The notes under the pieces are model-generated. The model made no database searches. It saw only the letters and a list, made by a program, of their open reading frames with translations, and was not told the DNA's origin. Source: Volvariella volvacea V23 (Eukaryota; Basidiomycota; Agaricomycetes; Agaricales; Pluteaceae). From it: DNA of 64,000 bases. Shown here in pieces: positions 36,075 to 50,221 of the stretch. A program made the position numbers and the translations under genes. The stretch lies in NCBI GenBank assembly GCA_000349905.1, contig KB722736.1, positions 2,121,428-2,185,427 of the forward strand. Reading direction: 5' to 3'. Position 1 is the first letter of the stretch. Each line of letters starts with the position of its first letter.

Positions 36075-37236
36075 CTAGACCAGCGTATCTAGAGAAAAAT
36101 TGCGGTGGATCGACATCTGCTGTTGTATGCGGGCTACTTGCCCTGGTGTGAACTCGAACATGCAGCCATCATAGGTGTAGTCCATGAAATTATCTGGTCA
36201 AGTCACGATAAGTCAGAGTCACTTTCAGGAACTGTCCACTCAACGTATAGGATCAAGGCCCTCGCTGGGACAAGTATCTCGGCCGATAGGACACCCAGTA
36301 GCTGGGGACGCCTCTGCGGGAGTATCGTCCACCATGTCACCAGTTCCAGAGCAACCCCCTTGGAAGGTATGGAATAAACCGGTCCAGTGACCAACCTCGT
36401 GGGTCAACGTCTATAAATTACTGATGAAGTGGGACGCAGCACATCATGGTTTAAGCTACACGCACATGGCCAAGGTTGTAGTTCGTAGTAGAACCGCCCG
36501 GCAGGGAGGAATGAAGGATGACAACACCATCGTCGAGGGGCCTGTGGTTATAATCCCAAGGCCAAGTGGCGTATCCCAGCAACCCATTGTTTGGGCCATC
36601 CGTGAATCTGAGAGCGAGCTGGAGTCGGGTAGAGAGCATATTAAAGGTATCATACCCAACTGTGTACACGTTCAAAGTGGTTGAGTTGCCCCGACGTAAT
36701 GCTCTTTTCATCTCCGTCTGTTGCTTAGCCCCAGGACCTGCATTATGAAACCAGTCCGCGTTCGTCACACGAGATACGCTGGCAAGGATCCATGTAATAT
36801 TAGTGCCATTGTACGCCTGGTTGAGGACACCAAGCTGATCCCAGATCTGCGTATCGCTGTTGCCCGCATTAGTGACCTAAACATCAGATTGCACATTCTA
36901 CGTACTTGACATAGCCACCATTCGGACTACTATCTTCACTGATTACATGAAAATGAACCTTCGGAGAGTATTAGTGACCAGACTGTGTAATTGTGTTCAG
37001 CATTACATCAATGGTGCTGCCTGCAAAAGCAGGATAGTTAAGGGGCCCATTGAGGCGGTGGGCATGAGCCTCCAGCGCCAGCTTCTCTTGCTCCGAAATG
37101 GTCGTGCCGCACCTCCTGAATATGGCACTAAGCGACGACAATCATCCGAAGTAGGCCTGCCTCACCTCTGCAAACTTGTGCCCGCCGGAAATGCCGAGGC
37201 GAATGCGCTCAAGAAAGCCAGCCAGACAAGCATCAT
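36075..37236 (-). CDS. Secreted M43-type zinc metalloprotease (copy 3)
   Basis: Seven exons: 37236-37166, 37115-37007, 36958-36906, 36856-36656, 36607-36466, 36410-36245 and 36193-36075; introns of 48-59 nt; 286 residues, in phase. It starts with a hydrophobic signal peptide ([18 protein letters not shown]). Counterparts of copy 2 follow: [65 protein letters not shown], the zinc site [30 protein letters not shown] and [14 protein letters not shown]. It has one more intron than copy 2, within NGGYV/NDTQI. The C-terminus is slightly longer (NFSLDTLV). The gene appears functional and is divergent from the acyl-CoA-binding protein gene. Confidence 0.9.
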
Positions 37237-37879
37237 AGGGTGTCCAGGGTGCAATGCAATGGGTACTCGTCTGAGCGCTCTCTATAGATGAGAGGCAGCT
37301 CCTGCGACTCCCGCTTCGTTGCATGAATTGCCATTAAAGAAGCGCTCTTGATAGAGATCGAGGCCTGGGTACCGAGCTGAAGCTTGAGACAGAAATCGTC
37401 CTACCAGCATTCAACGTTACGCCAATTATACGTCCCAATTCGTAGAAGATTAAACTTCTACGAGTATTTGGGCCTGAATTTACTTTAGAAGGATGGATGA
37501 AGGAGGGCTCGCTAGGAAGCATACTCGGAGATGCCTCCGACGCGACTGGACCAGTAGAGCCCCGCCTTTGAGTGGCCGTAGAAGTTGAGCCAGGGGGTGC
37601 AAGTGTTGGCTCTGCGCACCAATCTGTGCCGAGCACTTCTTTGGCACTCGCCTACATCGCCTTCACCACGGTCCGGCAATTTTAATACCACGTGGGAAAT
37701 ACGGTAAAGCAATTTCACGTGTTGCGGCGTTTACCCAGGACGACACTGGAAGAGTCAGGCAACGTCCTGCTCAGCTCACACACTCCTTCGACGCTGCTTT
37801 AACCATTGGATCCTACGGTTTCTACACACCTTGAACCAAGTCATTGCCCTTTGCTTCCGCTGCTCACGCTCAGCGCATC
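37237..37879. promoter_or_regulatory. Shared upstream region, protease copy 3 / acyl-CoA-binding protein
   Basis: This 643-bp divergent spacer contains two CACGTG cores at 37688-37695 (CCACGTGG) and 37716-37721, nearer the acyl-CoA-binding protein start. No gene is seen in it. Confidence 0.35.
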
Positions 37880-39546
37880 ATGTCCTCACACGAGTTAATT
37901 GACGCCCAATTTGATCGTGCAGTCGAGATTGTACAAGGGTTGCCAAAGACGGGTCCCATACAGACGGATTATGAAGAGAAGTTGACAATGTATAGGTGTG
38001 TTTTTGTTACTCTGCGCCGAGGGGACGCTCCGTGTAATGATTTCTTCAGTTTGTACAAGCAAGGTAGAATTCATAAATCATGAGGTGCATGCACGTTTTT
38101 TGAATACTCGGCCCCGTTTTCAGCAACCGTAGGCAACGTCAAGCCTCCTAGACCTGGAATATGGGACATGCTTGGAAGAGCAAAGTGGTGCGCGCATTCA
38201 GTTACCCTGCTGTTCTGCGCTTATCGTTGAGCACAGGGACGCTTGGGCCAAACATAAAGACCTCGATCCTTACGAAGCAAAATGGTTGTACGTCGATGCT
38301 CTGATAAAAGTGGGAACTGCACAACAAAGTTTTGCATCGCAACTCATGTCGGCTTTAACAGGTTCTACGGAAATATCCTGGGGATGCCAACGCGATGGAA
38401 TTGCTTCAAGAACTGGAATCCTTCGGGGGAGATCCAGCCAATCTCGTGACCAGCCGTAAGTGTACTGAAACTGAACGGCTATCTAGAGATGGCATCCTCT
38501 GATCACAGTTTACCTCCCCAGGGACATTCACCAGAACGCCGGGCTCCGAATCATCTGGCTCGACTGTGTCCGAAGGCAGGGCACCACATCCATATTCTAG
38601 AGCAGGACCATCCAGACAACTGGGACATGAAGAGGGGGAGGAAGATGAAAACTCCTCAGAGGATGAAGTTAGTGAAGGCCCTAGTCCGCTTGGACTGCCT
38701 TTGGAGCGAGTTCCGTCCCAAATGACCCGACCGCAATCCTCTTTATCGTCTCAGCACCGATATCGTACTCCAATGGCGGGATCACTTGCCATGTCGCCTC
38801 CACCCCCTCCAACAAGCCAACCAGTTCCTGCTGCTCAGCCACTGCCTAGCTTTGAAACTCCCTCCGCCTTTGCAGAAGATACGCCTTTATCTCCACCGGG
38901 CTCTTATCCTACGACAAGTTCCTATGTTGCCCAATTCTCCGAGTCGTCACGAGCAGAGTTAACTTCTCCTAACCTCTACAGCAATTACGCACAGCGCAAC
39001 GTGCCCCTACAAACACACCCATACCAGCAGTACAACCACGGAAGACCGGCCTCCGTGCCCTCCATAGAAAGAGCTGTTGAGAGTGTACAAGCACATCTGG
39101 CAGCGCTTACCGAACGAATAGAAAACCTAGAGTCTGCGGCAAGCCACTCCAGGACGGCTGGTTCTTCTAGTAGTCCCAGGAGGAGTGCCGGTTCACCGGG
39201 TTGGGGAGGTAACCGAGGCTCATTGATTACCAGTGGAAGACAGGAATGGGATATCGATGACCTAGGGATGTGGTCCGTCGTCTTGCATCCTTTATCAAGG
39301 GTTGTGAATATGCTGCAAGATTTGGCATTGTTCTTCGCCAGAGACGAGAGCAGATCGCCAAGCCAAGTCATAGTGCGGAGATTAGTCCTAGATGCATCAT
39401 TCTTAGTTTTTGCCGTGGGCCTTGTGAGATTCTTGTGGAGAAGAAGCGGAGTGCGAAGAAGGGAAGTTAAGGCTGCGTTGATCGTTCTCTGGAGGGCAAT
39501 ATTGGGGGTACAACCACAACGGACTCTAACTGATCGCGGTGTGTAG
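37880..39546 (+). CDS. Acyl-CoA-binding membrane protein, Atg37/ACBD5-like
   Basis: Binds long-chain acyl-CoA at a membrane; proteins of this design act at peroxisomes (Atg37 in yeast pexophagy, ACBD5 in ER-peroxisome tethering). Six exons: 37880-37995, 38050-38063 (14 nt), 38124-38187, 38237-38309, 38362-38455 and 38522-39546; 461 residues, in phase. The ACB domain (~1-95) shows FDRAVEIVQGLPKTGPIQ, YSLYKQATVGNV, RPGIWDMLGRAKWDAW and the KWLYVDALIKVLRKYPGD end. An acidic Ser-rich stretch (EEGEEDENSSEDE), a Pro-rich linker, a short coiled coil (SIERAVESVQAHLAALTERI) and a C-terminal hydrophobic anchor (ASFLVFAVGLVRFLW) follow. The last exon acceptor (38521) is chosen for frame; another AG at 38507-38508 would break it. 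Confidence 0.88.
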
Positions 39547-39799
39547 TTGCATGTTTTCCCCATACTCCTTGGTGATATTTGGTCTCGTCATTTCTCTTAT
39601 TATTGGGCCCCTCTGCTCGTTACTCCGGTGACCCATTAGCTGCAATTATTTATAAATGGCTGAGGATAGCAGATTTATGACCCATATTGACCATGATACC
39701 TGATTACGGCATGAAAGTTTCAAAAGTACACATACATTTTGTGGTTTTTGATACAGGTCGTGCATAACAACTTTTTCATACTCAGACCAATTTCTCATT
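39547..39799. other. Convergent spacer, no gene
   Basis: 253 bp between the acyl-CoA-binding protein stop and the dehydrogenase stop; AT-richer, presumably two 3' ends. Confidence 0.4.
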
Positions 39800-41954
<2,155 letters not shown>

Positions 41955-42663
41955 ATGTCATTCACCAACTTGTATTACAAACGAGTAGGTTTCGATACAT
42001 TAATCCTTAAGCATTTTTCGCATAGATAACGTCCGCTATCAGACTGCAGGGACACCAAGGGCGTGTTACATCTGCTATAAACCGACGACTACGGTCCTGG
42101 CCACGATCAATACAGTTGACTTCCTGTATACGTGTACAGGTCACCTCAAGGATCCAGGCTTCGCCGCGCAGGTCACCGAGACGGGAGATGCAGCTGGGGG
42201 GTCACAGAAGCCTGCGTTAAGTCCGGAAGAGATCGCAAAAGTTAAAGAGGAGTGGGAAGCACAACAGAAGAAAAAGGCTGAGAAGCAAAAGGAAGAGGCT
42301 AAAGCGAAAGAAGGCAAGGACGGTGAAACAGATGCAGAAAAGCAGAACAAAGGAAAGAACGAGCAGCAGGGCGAGTCAAAGAGTAAAGAATCGCCAAAGA
42401 GTCCTCATTCTGTGTCATCTGGTTCCTCCACGCCGTCTAGCCCAGCACACGAGCGATATACGCTCCACCGCGATTTCTTTGCAAGTGAGTCCTTATGTTG
42501 TCTACTGATAATGGCATCAATTCATGTAGCATCAGTGAGGCTTGCTGAGCACCGAAAGCGACGACAAACGACGCAGGCCAAGGAGCTCGCACCACGTTTG
42601 CCTGGTGCACCTCAGGGCTCGCCCTCACCGTCGACCCCTCCGAATACATCGACAGTGGGATGA
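41955..42663 (+). CDS. VFA1: Vps4-associated protein 1
   Basis: Yeast Vfa1 binds the Vps4 AAA-ATPase and stimulates it in ESCRT-III disassembly at endosomes. Three exons: 41955-41988, 42026-42484 and 42536-42663; 206 residues, in phase. The first intron is short (37 nt). The N-terminal zinc-binding module is recognisable: YKRVDNVRYQTAGTPRACYI then CYKPTTTVLATINTVDFLYT and CTGHLKDPGFA, with a C-x2-C...C pattern. A long Lys/Glu-rich helix follows (IAKVKEEWEAQQKKKAEKQK), then a Ser/Pro stretch. The C-terminus RYTLHRDFFAMRLAEHRKRR resembles the Vps4-interacting end of the family. The start is set by the short exon that completes the module. Confidence 0.85.
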
Positions 42664-43006
42664 AACATGGAATGCTTAGTAGTGTATGACTCGATAGTAG
42701 TGTGAAAGGATTGTATTTGAAATATTGTGCATGATGGACATGAACGGGAACTGGTCTAGCGGAGTTTGAACAGGACTCTCGACGGAGATCAATTTTTGCA
42801 AACAGTCTCTAGTTGCTCGACATCCTTCCATCTCCTGTTCAGCCAAAGGTTTCCTGCTTTCATATTTCCAGTCCGGTTCGAATTTCAACGATTCCTCTCA
42901 GTCCGTTAACCTATATCAATATTGTCACAAGTACGTCTCTCTACGCCTCCTGTTTTGTCGAATCCCTTGAGTTCATGTTCTTACACAGTAATCTGAAGAG
43001 TTCAAA
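42664..43006. other. Upstream region of the 1145-aa gene, no other gene
   Basis: 343 bp between two + strand genes; includes the VFA1 3' end and the pyrimidine-rich 5' leader of the next gene. Confidence 0.4.
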
Positions 43007-46000
43007 ATGAATAAGAATCCATTCGTTCCACAGCCCTCATATACACCACAACAACCACCCCTCCCCCCAGGACCGCCACCACCCCAACCTCAACCAGATT
43101 ACTCTGCCTATTGGGCTGCAGCTGCTCAGCAACAGCCTGCTGCTCACTTGCCATCTCCCGCTGTCGGCACATACAACACGCAGTGGACTCCGCCCCAACC
43201 CCCTCGTCCTCCTCCAGAGCAGAGTGCACTATACGCAAACTATGGGTACGGTACCCAACAAAATCATTGGCAGAGGCAGCAGCAGCAGCAACCACCTCAG
43301 CCGTATCATCCCGCACCACCAGTGGTTCAACCACCACCTGCTCAACCAGGTTACAACCCTTATCAGCCAACTGCAGGGTATCCCCAACAGTATATGCCTC
43401 AAGCCATTCCCGCTCCCCAACCCATTGTGCAACCGCCATATGGTCAACCGCAGCCACCACAGCAGCCTTTCTTTTCTCAACATATTCCGCAACAGCCACA
43501 ACATCATCAGCGTAACGCCCACCCCAACCAGTCACAGCAATTACACCCGGCTAAGCGTCAAAGATTCGATGGACCTAACTCTAATCGACATAATCAAATG
43601 CAGCAACACGCAACCCCCACACAACCCCAATTTCAACCTCCTCCAGCTCCACCTCAAGGGGGGTATGCAGCATCGCAAAGCCAAGGCGCAGCTCGGGCTG
43701 GTCCATCCACTGGGCAGAATCAAGCACCTATGGCAAGCAGCGGGAATACCAATAGAAACAATGCGAATGTAGGAAGAGGAATGAGCAGTAACCGTGGGGG
43801 GAGAGGTGGGTCAAATGTTGGGAATAGGGGCGGTATGGGAGGAAAAGGGAGAGGGGGTAGTAGCAACAACAGTGGTAGCCAGGGGAGTGCTTTTCAGGCA
43901 GGTGGTGGAGGTAACCGAGGAGGGCCGAGTGCCCTACGGGGCCATGGCTCGAGAGGAAACTTTGGAGGTCATAATGCCCGACGAGGTGGTTCATTCACGG
44001 CTGGTCCAAGCGGGTCGTTTATGCACCAAGGGTCATTCAGAGGTCGCCATAATGCGGGTCGTGCACGACATGACGGTGCTGCATTTGGTAACAGGGAGGG
44101 ACCGATGTCCTCAAGCTTCAGTGCTGGTAAGAAAGACGAAAACAGGCGCACTCTCACGGACTTCAAGATAGTCGGTTTGGAGATACGGGAGTTGTCGTGG
44201 ACTTGGGGTACTTTACCCTCTACGTCATCAAACATAAAAACGGAGTCTGTAGACTCTCACACGCTACCTGGATCTATCAAGGAAGAACCAATGGAGGACG
44301 TCAGTGTAAAGACTGAGCCTTCTCAGCAGGGTGCGCAGGCTAGTGAATCACGAATGAGTGCTGAAGGCAATTCTTCAGAAGTTTTGGTGTCTGCAGTAGA
44401 CCCCAAGCTTCAAACGGAGGATGTGGTTGCACCAAATACTCGTAGTCTTGCAGACACAACGAACCCTCCACCCTCGCGCATCCGAATATATTTCCATACG
44501 CCGGTTACTCCGGACGACTCTCGACCAATTCCGCATAATGCATATTCTTCTCTGTCTGTGGTTCCATCTGACTCTAGGAAAGGCAAGCGAAAGAAGGTGG
44601 ATGATGATGATGCCGACATTGAGGAAGGGAGAGTGCCACCTCCACCTCCCCAAATGTCTATATCTGAGGAACACGCCGATGGTAGTGTAGCACCTAGCGT
44701 CGCCGAAACGGCGAGCGAGGCTGATTGGCTAATGGCTGCTACGGATGGTGAAGAGGAGGCTGAAGCTGCGCAAGAGTTGGATCCTGATGGAGAGGGGGAT
44801 GAGGATGATATGCATGTGAGCCACATTGGGGATGCCCATGAAGGCGATGAAACTGCTGGCAGTAATCCTCATGAAGGGGAGGATACTGAGATTGATGGTA
44901 AGCCCTTCTTCGCCGTCTTGCAGCATACTTGCTTGGTGTGGATGATCCTCCTCTTTTCATTATCTGAGAGAGGGGTGACTAACTATGTGCGCACACCCTG
45001 CTGACTTTGATCTTATCTTCATTAAGGCCATCATGATACTGTGAATAATACGGGGACGGCAGTTGATATTTCACACCCCGGCTTGGGTTCTATTACTTCC
45101 TCTGCTATCGTAATTCAGGCCGAAGAGCCTTCTGCTGCTCCCAGTTCAGGGGATGTGTCGAAAGACCAAATGCCAGTGGACCTGCCTGGTACTGCTGAAT
45201 CCCAGGCAGAGTATACCGCCTCGTCAACCTCTGCCGTCCCTGCTACTGCCATCGAGGAGCCATCCTCCACTTCTGTTCCTATCTCCAATGACTCTCCTGC
45301 AGTTGCTGTTCCATCTGTGTCCGTATTTCTTTGAGCTGCCTCTGGTTCTGAGTTTCATTCCTCACCATGACGATCGTCTTTTTCTTATACAGACAAGAAG
45401 AATATGCTAACTCTAATGGATTGCCTGATACACAGGATACAAAAGATACAGCAGCAACTCCAAAAACCACTACGAAGTCACTCCAAGATGTGGCAAACGC
45501 GCCGACTCTACTCAATGTCGAGTCGCAACCAATGACAGGGGTGACGGTGGAAGGAGATACGACTGTAATCCTCAACGGAGCTGGCCACACGCAGGAGGAC
45601 CCTATGGAATCGCATGCTACTGACATTGTAAACTCCACTGCAGAACGATCATTAGAACCTCCAACATCTCCGCCATCCTCCAATACGCTGTTGTCAACAT
45701 CTTCGACTTCAACCTATGGCAGTTCTAGCAAAGATGAAGCCAATAAGAACGTGATCAAGGCGCCTTCTGCGAACCGACTTTCAATATCTTACGCCGGTGG
45801 CAACAGACGCTTGGTAATAGATGCAGAAATCGTGGACACGCTGAAGTTGTTCCGACAAGAAGGTCGCATCGAAGTAGCGATGACCATTGTCAGGGAAGGT
45901 GAAGATAATTTGAAAGGCATTCAGGTAATATATGCGTCGTAAACACGTCCGATTTCGTTCACTTACTAGTGTCCTATAGGTTGAAGGTTTATCTGAAACA

Positions 46001-46757
46001 ACTAAATCTTACGTCCCTCTTCAGACTATTCTAGAACAACCAGAATCGGATGTTACGGTTCCGCCCTTCGTCAAATTAACCCCTTCGAATTCTCTGGTTC
46101 TCTACGTTTACTTGGACACAGTCAGACCATTGTCAGAACCTAAATGGGCCAAAACCGGAGATATTCAGGAATGGCTCAAGAGTATGTTTGGTCGGATGTT
46201 TTGGGTTGCCGGTGAGGCGGCTGAGGGTTGGGAGAAGAAAATCCAGGTAGTCGATCCAGATCCGGTACGCATACACTGCCTTCCACTTCCATGAGATACT
46301 AATTTGTAAATATATTCAGCCTCCAACAATTTGGACGGTCCTCGAAGGCTGGGCCGTTAATTCTCCTGTTGGTATACTAACAGAGCGCCAGCGCTTCGTG
46401 AAAACGCACCTCACAGAGATAGACAACCTTCTGGAGATACTCTTACGCTTAGTACGTGGCGAACGAGCCACCCCGTTCTCACAGACAGCCATCACGGCAC
46501 CCAGCGTTTCTGGCCCTCTATTGTCTGCATTATCCGGAGGTTCAGCACATGCCGCGCAGCAAACCCACGTTTCGCTTGCGGTTTTAGCAATGTTCCGGAT
46601 GATAGAGGAATATGCTCTGAAGGCGCTAGGGGACCAAGGCAAATCAGAGGTTGAAAACCGGATTGGGGAAATCATTCGGAGTTTGCCATCACATCTGCTG
46701 TACAAGAGTGTCGATGGAATATTCAAGGAATGGAGAGTCGAAAAGAAGGGACGCTGA
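43007..46757 (+). CDS. Unknown 1145-aa protein: Pro/Gln-rich, RGG-rich N-terminus, folded C-terminus
   Basis: Five exons: 43007-44897, 45027-45318, 45393-45924, 45980-46264 and 46320-46757; introns of 55-129 nt; 1145 residues, in phase. I do not recognise the family. Residues ~1-220 are Pro/Gln/Tyr-rich; ~225-370 are Gly/Arg-rich with RGG boxes, typical of RNA-binding proteins. A conserved-looking segment follows (TLTDFKIVGLEIRELSWTWG and, later, SRIRIYFHTPV). An acidic and Ser/Thr-rich region precedes a C-terminal ~300-residue part that looks folded (NRLSISYAGGNRRLVIDAEI, VPPFVKLTPSNSLVLYVYLD, TIWTVLEGWAVNSP, LAVLAMFRMIEEYALKALGD). The composition suggests a nuclear or RNP role, but that is inference. 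Confidence 0.75.
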
Positions 46758-47095
46758 CACTGCACTGGGTAGGGCTTTTGTCTTATTTCATTTTCTTCCT
46801 TTGCGGTAGTATCATAGTTGCTTGTGGATTTTGTGGCGTAATGTGTGGTTTTTTTTACACCTGTGTTATTTCTTTCCTATTCTTTGTCTTACGTTGGTTC
46901 TTGGGCCCTTGGTCATTAAACCTTCTGCATTTCTTGGTCTTTCGTGTATATATGTGCCCTGTGCAGCCCACGCCCCAAATTTGGTAATAAATTTGATTAC
47001 CAAGTTACGTAGGCGTGAACGTGACACTGACAGTACGAGGACGCGTCACCTGAGGTTACGCTTTCCATCTCGTACACCTTGCTCATCCATTTACC
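46758..47095. other. Spacer, upstream of proteasome alpha6
   Basis: 338 bp, T-rich on the left (3' end of the previous gene). No distinct element recognised. Confidence 0.4.
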
Positions 47096-48269
47096 ATGGT
47101 GAGACTGCAGCCTCATAAACTAGGCGCAAAGGCGTGTTATTGATCTGAGTACATAGTTCAGGAATACCTACGACTCCGATAACACAGTATTCTCCCCCCA
47201 AGGACGACTCCATCAAGTCGAGTATGCATTAGAGGCTGTCAAACAAGGGTCAGCAGCTGTTGGGCTGCGTTCAAAGACTCATGCTGTCCTATTGGCGCTG
47301 AAGGTGTGTAGACACCGGTGTACTGTGCAAGAGAGCACCGCTGATCTACTTGGCCTACCTCCTCGCCACCAACTGGCGATTTATGCATTATAATCCATTA
47401 GCGATCGACAGGAGAGTTAGCATCGTATCAACAAAAGATGTTCCGGATAGATGACCACATCGGCATTGCTATTGCTGGATTGACGTCCGATGCACGAGTT
47501 TTGAGGTGTGTGGACCATTCCGGTCCATGTTGCGTGCTAGGAGCTTACTTTTTGAGTTGTGTGGTGGTATGAAGTAACTTTATGCGCCAGCAAGCTATGT
47601 CATCGAAAATGGTGTTTAATAGACCTGTGCCTGTTAACAGGCTTGTGTCTGCCATTGCTGACAGTGGGTGTCTGCGTGCTTCCGACTCATCAGTGAGAGA
47701 CTGATGGACTGTGATGCCCAGAGGCCCAAGTAAATACCCAAGAGTATGGTCGTCGTCCGTACGGAGTCGGTTTCCTCGTCATAGGTCAAGATCAAGCAGG
47801 CCCTCACCTATACGAATTCTCGCCATCTGGAAGCGCATATGAATACTTTGCGATGTCGATTGGGGCGCGGAGTCAGAGTGCGAAGACATATTTGGAGAAG
47901 CATTACGAAAGTTTTGCTGATTGTGCGTTGCAATCCCTTCCATGATTCCCATCGCTGAAGGTGTAGACAGGCACGCTAGAGCAACTGATTACGCATGGAC
48001 TCTACGCATTGCGAGAAACACTTCAACAAGACAAGGAGCTCAACGTAAACAATACATCCATTGGCATCCTTGGTAGTGCAAGCGCTTTCGAGCAGGGTGT
48101 TCCTCCGAGTGGATCTTTCCGTATTCTCGAAGGAGAGAGCGTGCAACCATTTTTGGATACCATGGTTCCGAAGGATGGTGATGCAGCAGCGGCAGGCGGT
48201 GCAGCACCCCCACAACCACCTCCAGCACCACCCGCTGCCGGCGACGAAGATGTACAAATGGCCGAGTAA
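47096..48269 (+). CDS. PRE5: 20S proteasome subunit alpha6
   Basis: A non-catalytic alpha-ring subunit of the 20S proteasome (PSMA1 in animals). Six exons: 47096-47098, 47157-47303, 47402-47505, 47575-47663, 47722-47922 and 47971-48269; 280 residues, in phase. Exon 1 is the start codon alone; splicing gives [20 protein letters not shown], the universal alpha6 start with the SPQGRLxQVEYA signature. Later blocks match PSMA1: [84 protein letters not shown] and NTSIGILG. The C-terminus adds a Pro/Ala-rich extension ending in an acidic tail (GDEDVQMAE). Confidence 0.96.
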
Positions 48270-48415
48270 AAAATTTAGTGACTATACGGATGTATTGATA
48301 GTAATCAGATTCTTTTATTCTTGCCACTTGGTTGTGGACTTTTGCGTGGATTAACATCAGGTATTTGGTGAGTGGTGATAAATAATTTAGTTTCTATATA
48401 AACCGCATTAGGTGA

Positions 48416-50044
48416 TTACTTTTGCTTGGTCTTGAGAAGACCAGATTGCCTCCAAAGTCTTGCAGCTAAGCCAGGTCGTCTAAGAGTCAACAGCACATGA
48501 AGCATAGCGCTCAAGAGAGCCACACTGCCAGCCTGGTGTGCAGCAGCTAGTGGAATGGGTACGAGGTATAATAGGGTAGATATCCCCAAGGCAACTTGGA
48601 CGTTGGCCATCCCAAATGCTACGTTAGTAGCTAAACGGGCAAGAGGTGGCAATGCAGCCTTGACTGCCGGTCGGAGAGAGTAAGCCCACAGAGCTGCTGT
48701 GCTCAGATAGGTTGTCGTTGCCTTTAGGAAGCAAGGTGAGATTGTAAGATGGTCGAATAGCTAATGATCTTACCAGGACACGATGATCGAATTGAACCGT
48801 TGTTGGGTTTTCAAAAATGTTCCTCCACCATAGATCAGACTTGTCTGTGCTCCGGGCATAGTCCGCCGAAAAGAGCTCATCCATGGGAGGTACAAGACGT
48901 CCTCCCATCAGAGGAAATTCGTTGTAAACCAATCCAGCATCCAGGCCGGCGACGAATGCACCTGAAGGAGCAACATTTAACAGCCAACACTTGTAAGAGC
49001 CCTTCCGTACGTACCAGATAGAGCCGTGAGCAATACCAATCCCGTCAGCACCCAAGACCCTGCCTTGAATCTCCTGACAATTGGGTTCTTCAAAACAGCT
49101 TCGTGCAGTTCTCCACTGACTCCACTCCAAGTAGCACCATGGCTGAACTTCCAATCCTTAATAGCTGCCAAACCCATTCCAAACATACCTGCATAGAGTG
49201 CCAAAGCCGTGCCCAGGTGTGCTGCTAACCTGTACTGCGATACTCTAGGGACATCCCTTGGGGACTGAATCTCTTCCAGTCCGGACTTGACCATGTACCA
49301 ACCAAGGAAACCCTGAGCACCGAGAAGCAACGCGAGGCCAGTTAGTTTGACGGTGGTGGACCTCGAAACTTTGTTGCGAAGGGCAAAGTAGGCCAGTGGA
49401 CCGACAAAAGCTACACCGATGAAACGCCCGAGGACGCGATGCCCCCATTCCATGTAGAATATTTGTTTAAACGCCTCTAGATCCATATTTGAGTTGAGTC
49501 TGACGCGACACGCACGCGTGCATTAGTTTAGATAAGCTACAGTAGAGGAACGCGAGACTTACATCTTGAATTCTGGTGTAGCCTTGTACTTTTCGAATTC
49601 CTCCATCCACTGCTCGCGTGAGAGAGGTGGGAGAACGCCAGTAATTGGTTTCCATTCGGTTATACTGAGGCCAGACTCGGTCAGGCGGGTAACACCGCCA
49701 ACGACTATAATAGCAAAGACCAGTGTTGACGAAAACATGAGCCATCTGCTGACAGACGGTGGGGTAAGGATCGGCAGTGACTCCGAAGTAGGCGCGCTAG
49801 TTGAGGGGGAGGATTGCGGCGAGTAGAAGCGCCGCAGGAGCGGTTGCAGAGACACACTCAGAGAAGAGGATGGGGAGAACGAGGGCGCTTGCCTGTTCGT
49901 GGTCTGGGTGCGGGGGAGCGTCGAGAAGAAGGCCAGAGGCCTGTGTGCTGCTGGCGAGTTGGCCATGTTGTTGAGCCTGGATAGCCATGGCTGGTGTCGA
50001 AGACACGAGGACCTCGGAATGGCCCTCGCAGCACCAAGAAACAT
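48416..50044 (-). CDS. COX15: Heme A synthase (cytochrome c oxidase assembly factor)
   Basis: Oxidises heme O to heme A in the inner mitochondrial membrane for cytochrome c oxidase. Four exons: 50044-49563, 49499-49015, 48961-48774 and 48721-48416; 486 residues, in phase. An Arg/Ser/Pro-rich N-terminus of ~110 residues serves as the presequence. The core has [60 protein letters not shown] and [40 protein letters not shown] and [13 protein letters not shown]. The heme-ligand histidines in EWGHR, AAHLGTA, FDHR and AHQ are all visible, with about eight hydrophobic segments. A longer start at 50134 is open, but 50044 ([11 protein letters not shown]) gives the better presequence. Confidence 0.95.
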
Positions 50045-50221
50045 CGTGTTCCGTGCAAGTGGAGAACAAAGGGACAAGTCGGGTGATGTTAGCCTGGAGA
50101 CTGCACAACGTTCTGGCTCCCATTCCAAAGTCAATTTTCCGCATTAGGAATGTGATCGAAATTCTTGCTGACCAATTGGGTTGAGGTCAACACTCAGCGC
50201 GACGTACAAATCCTTGACGCC
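50045..50221. promoter_or_regulatory. 177-bp bidirectional promoter, COX15 / BOL3
   Basis: A short divergent spacer between two predicted mitochondrial biogenesis genes. No clear TATA or E-box. Confidence 0.45.

Noticed and set aside
36877..36910. Very short intron in protease copy 3 starting at gtcaag
   Set aside because: A stronger donor gtacgt at 36905 with the acceptor at 36857 gives a 49-nt intron and [13 protein letters not shown], which aligns with copy 2.
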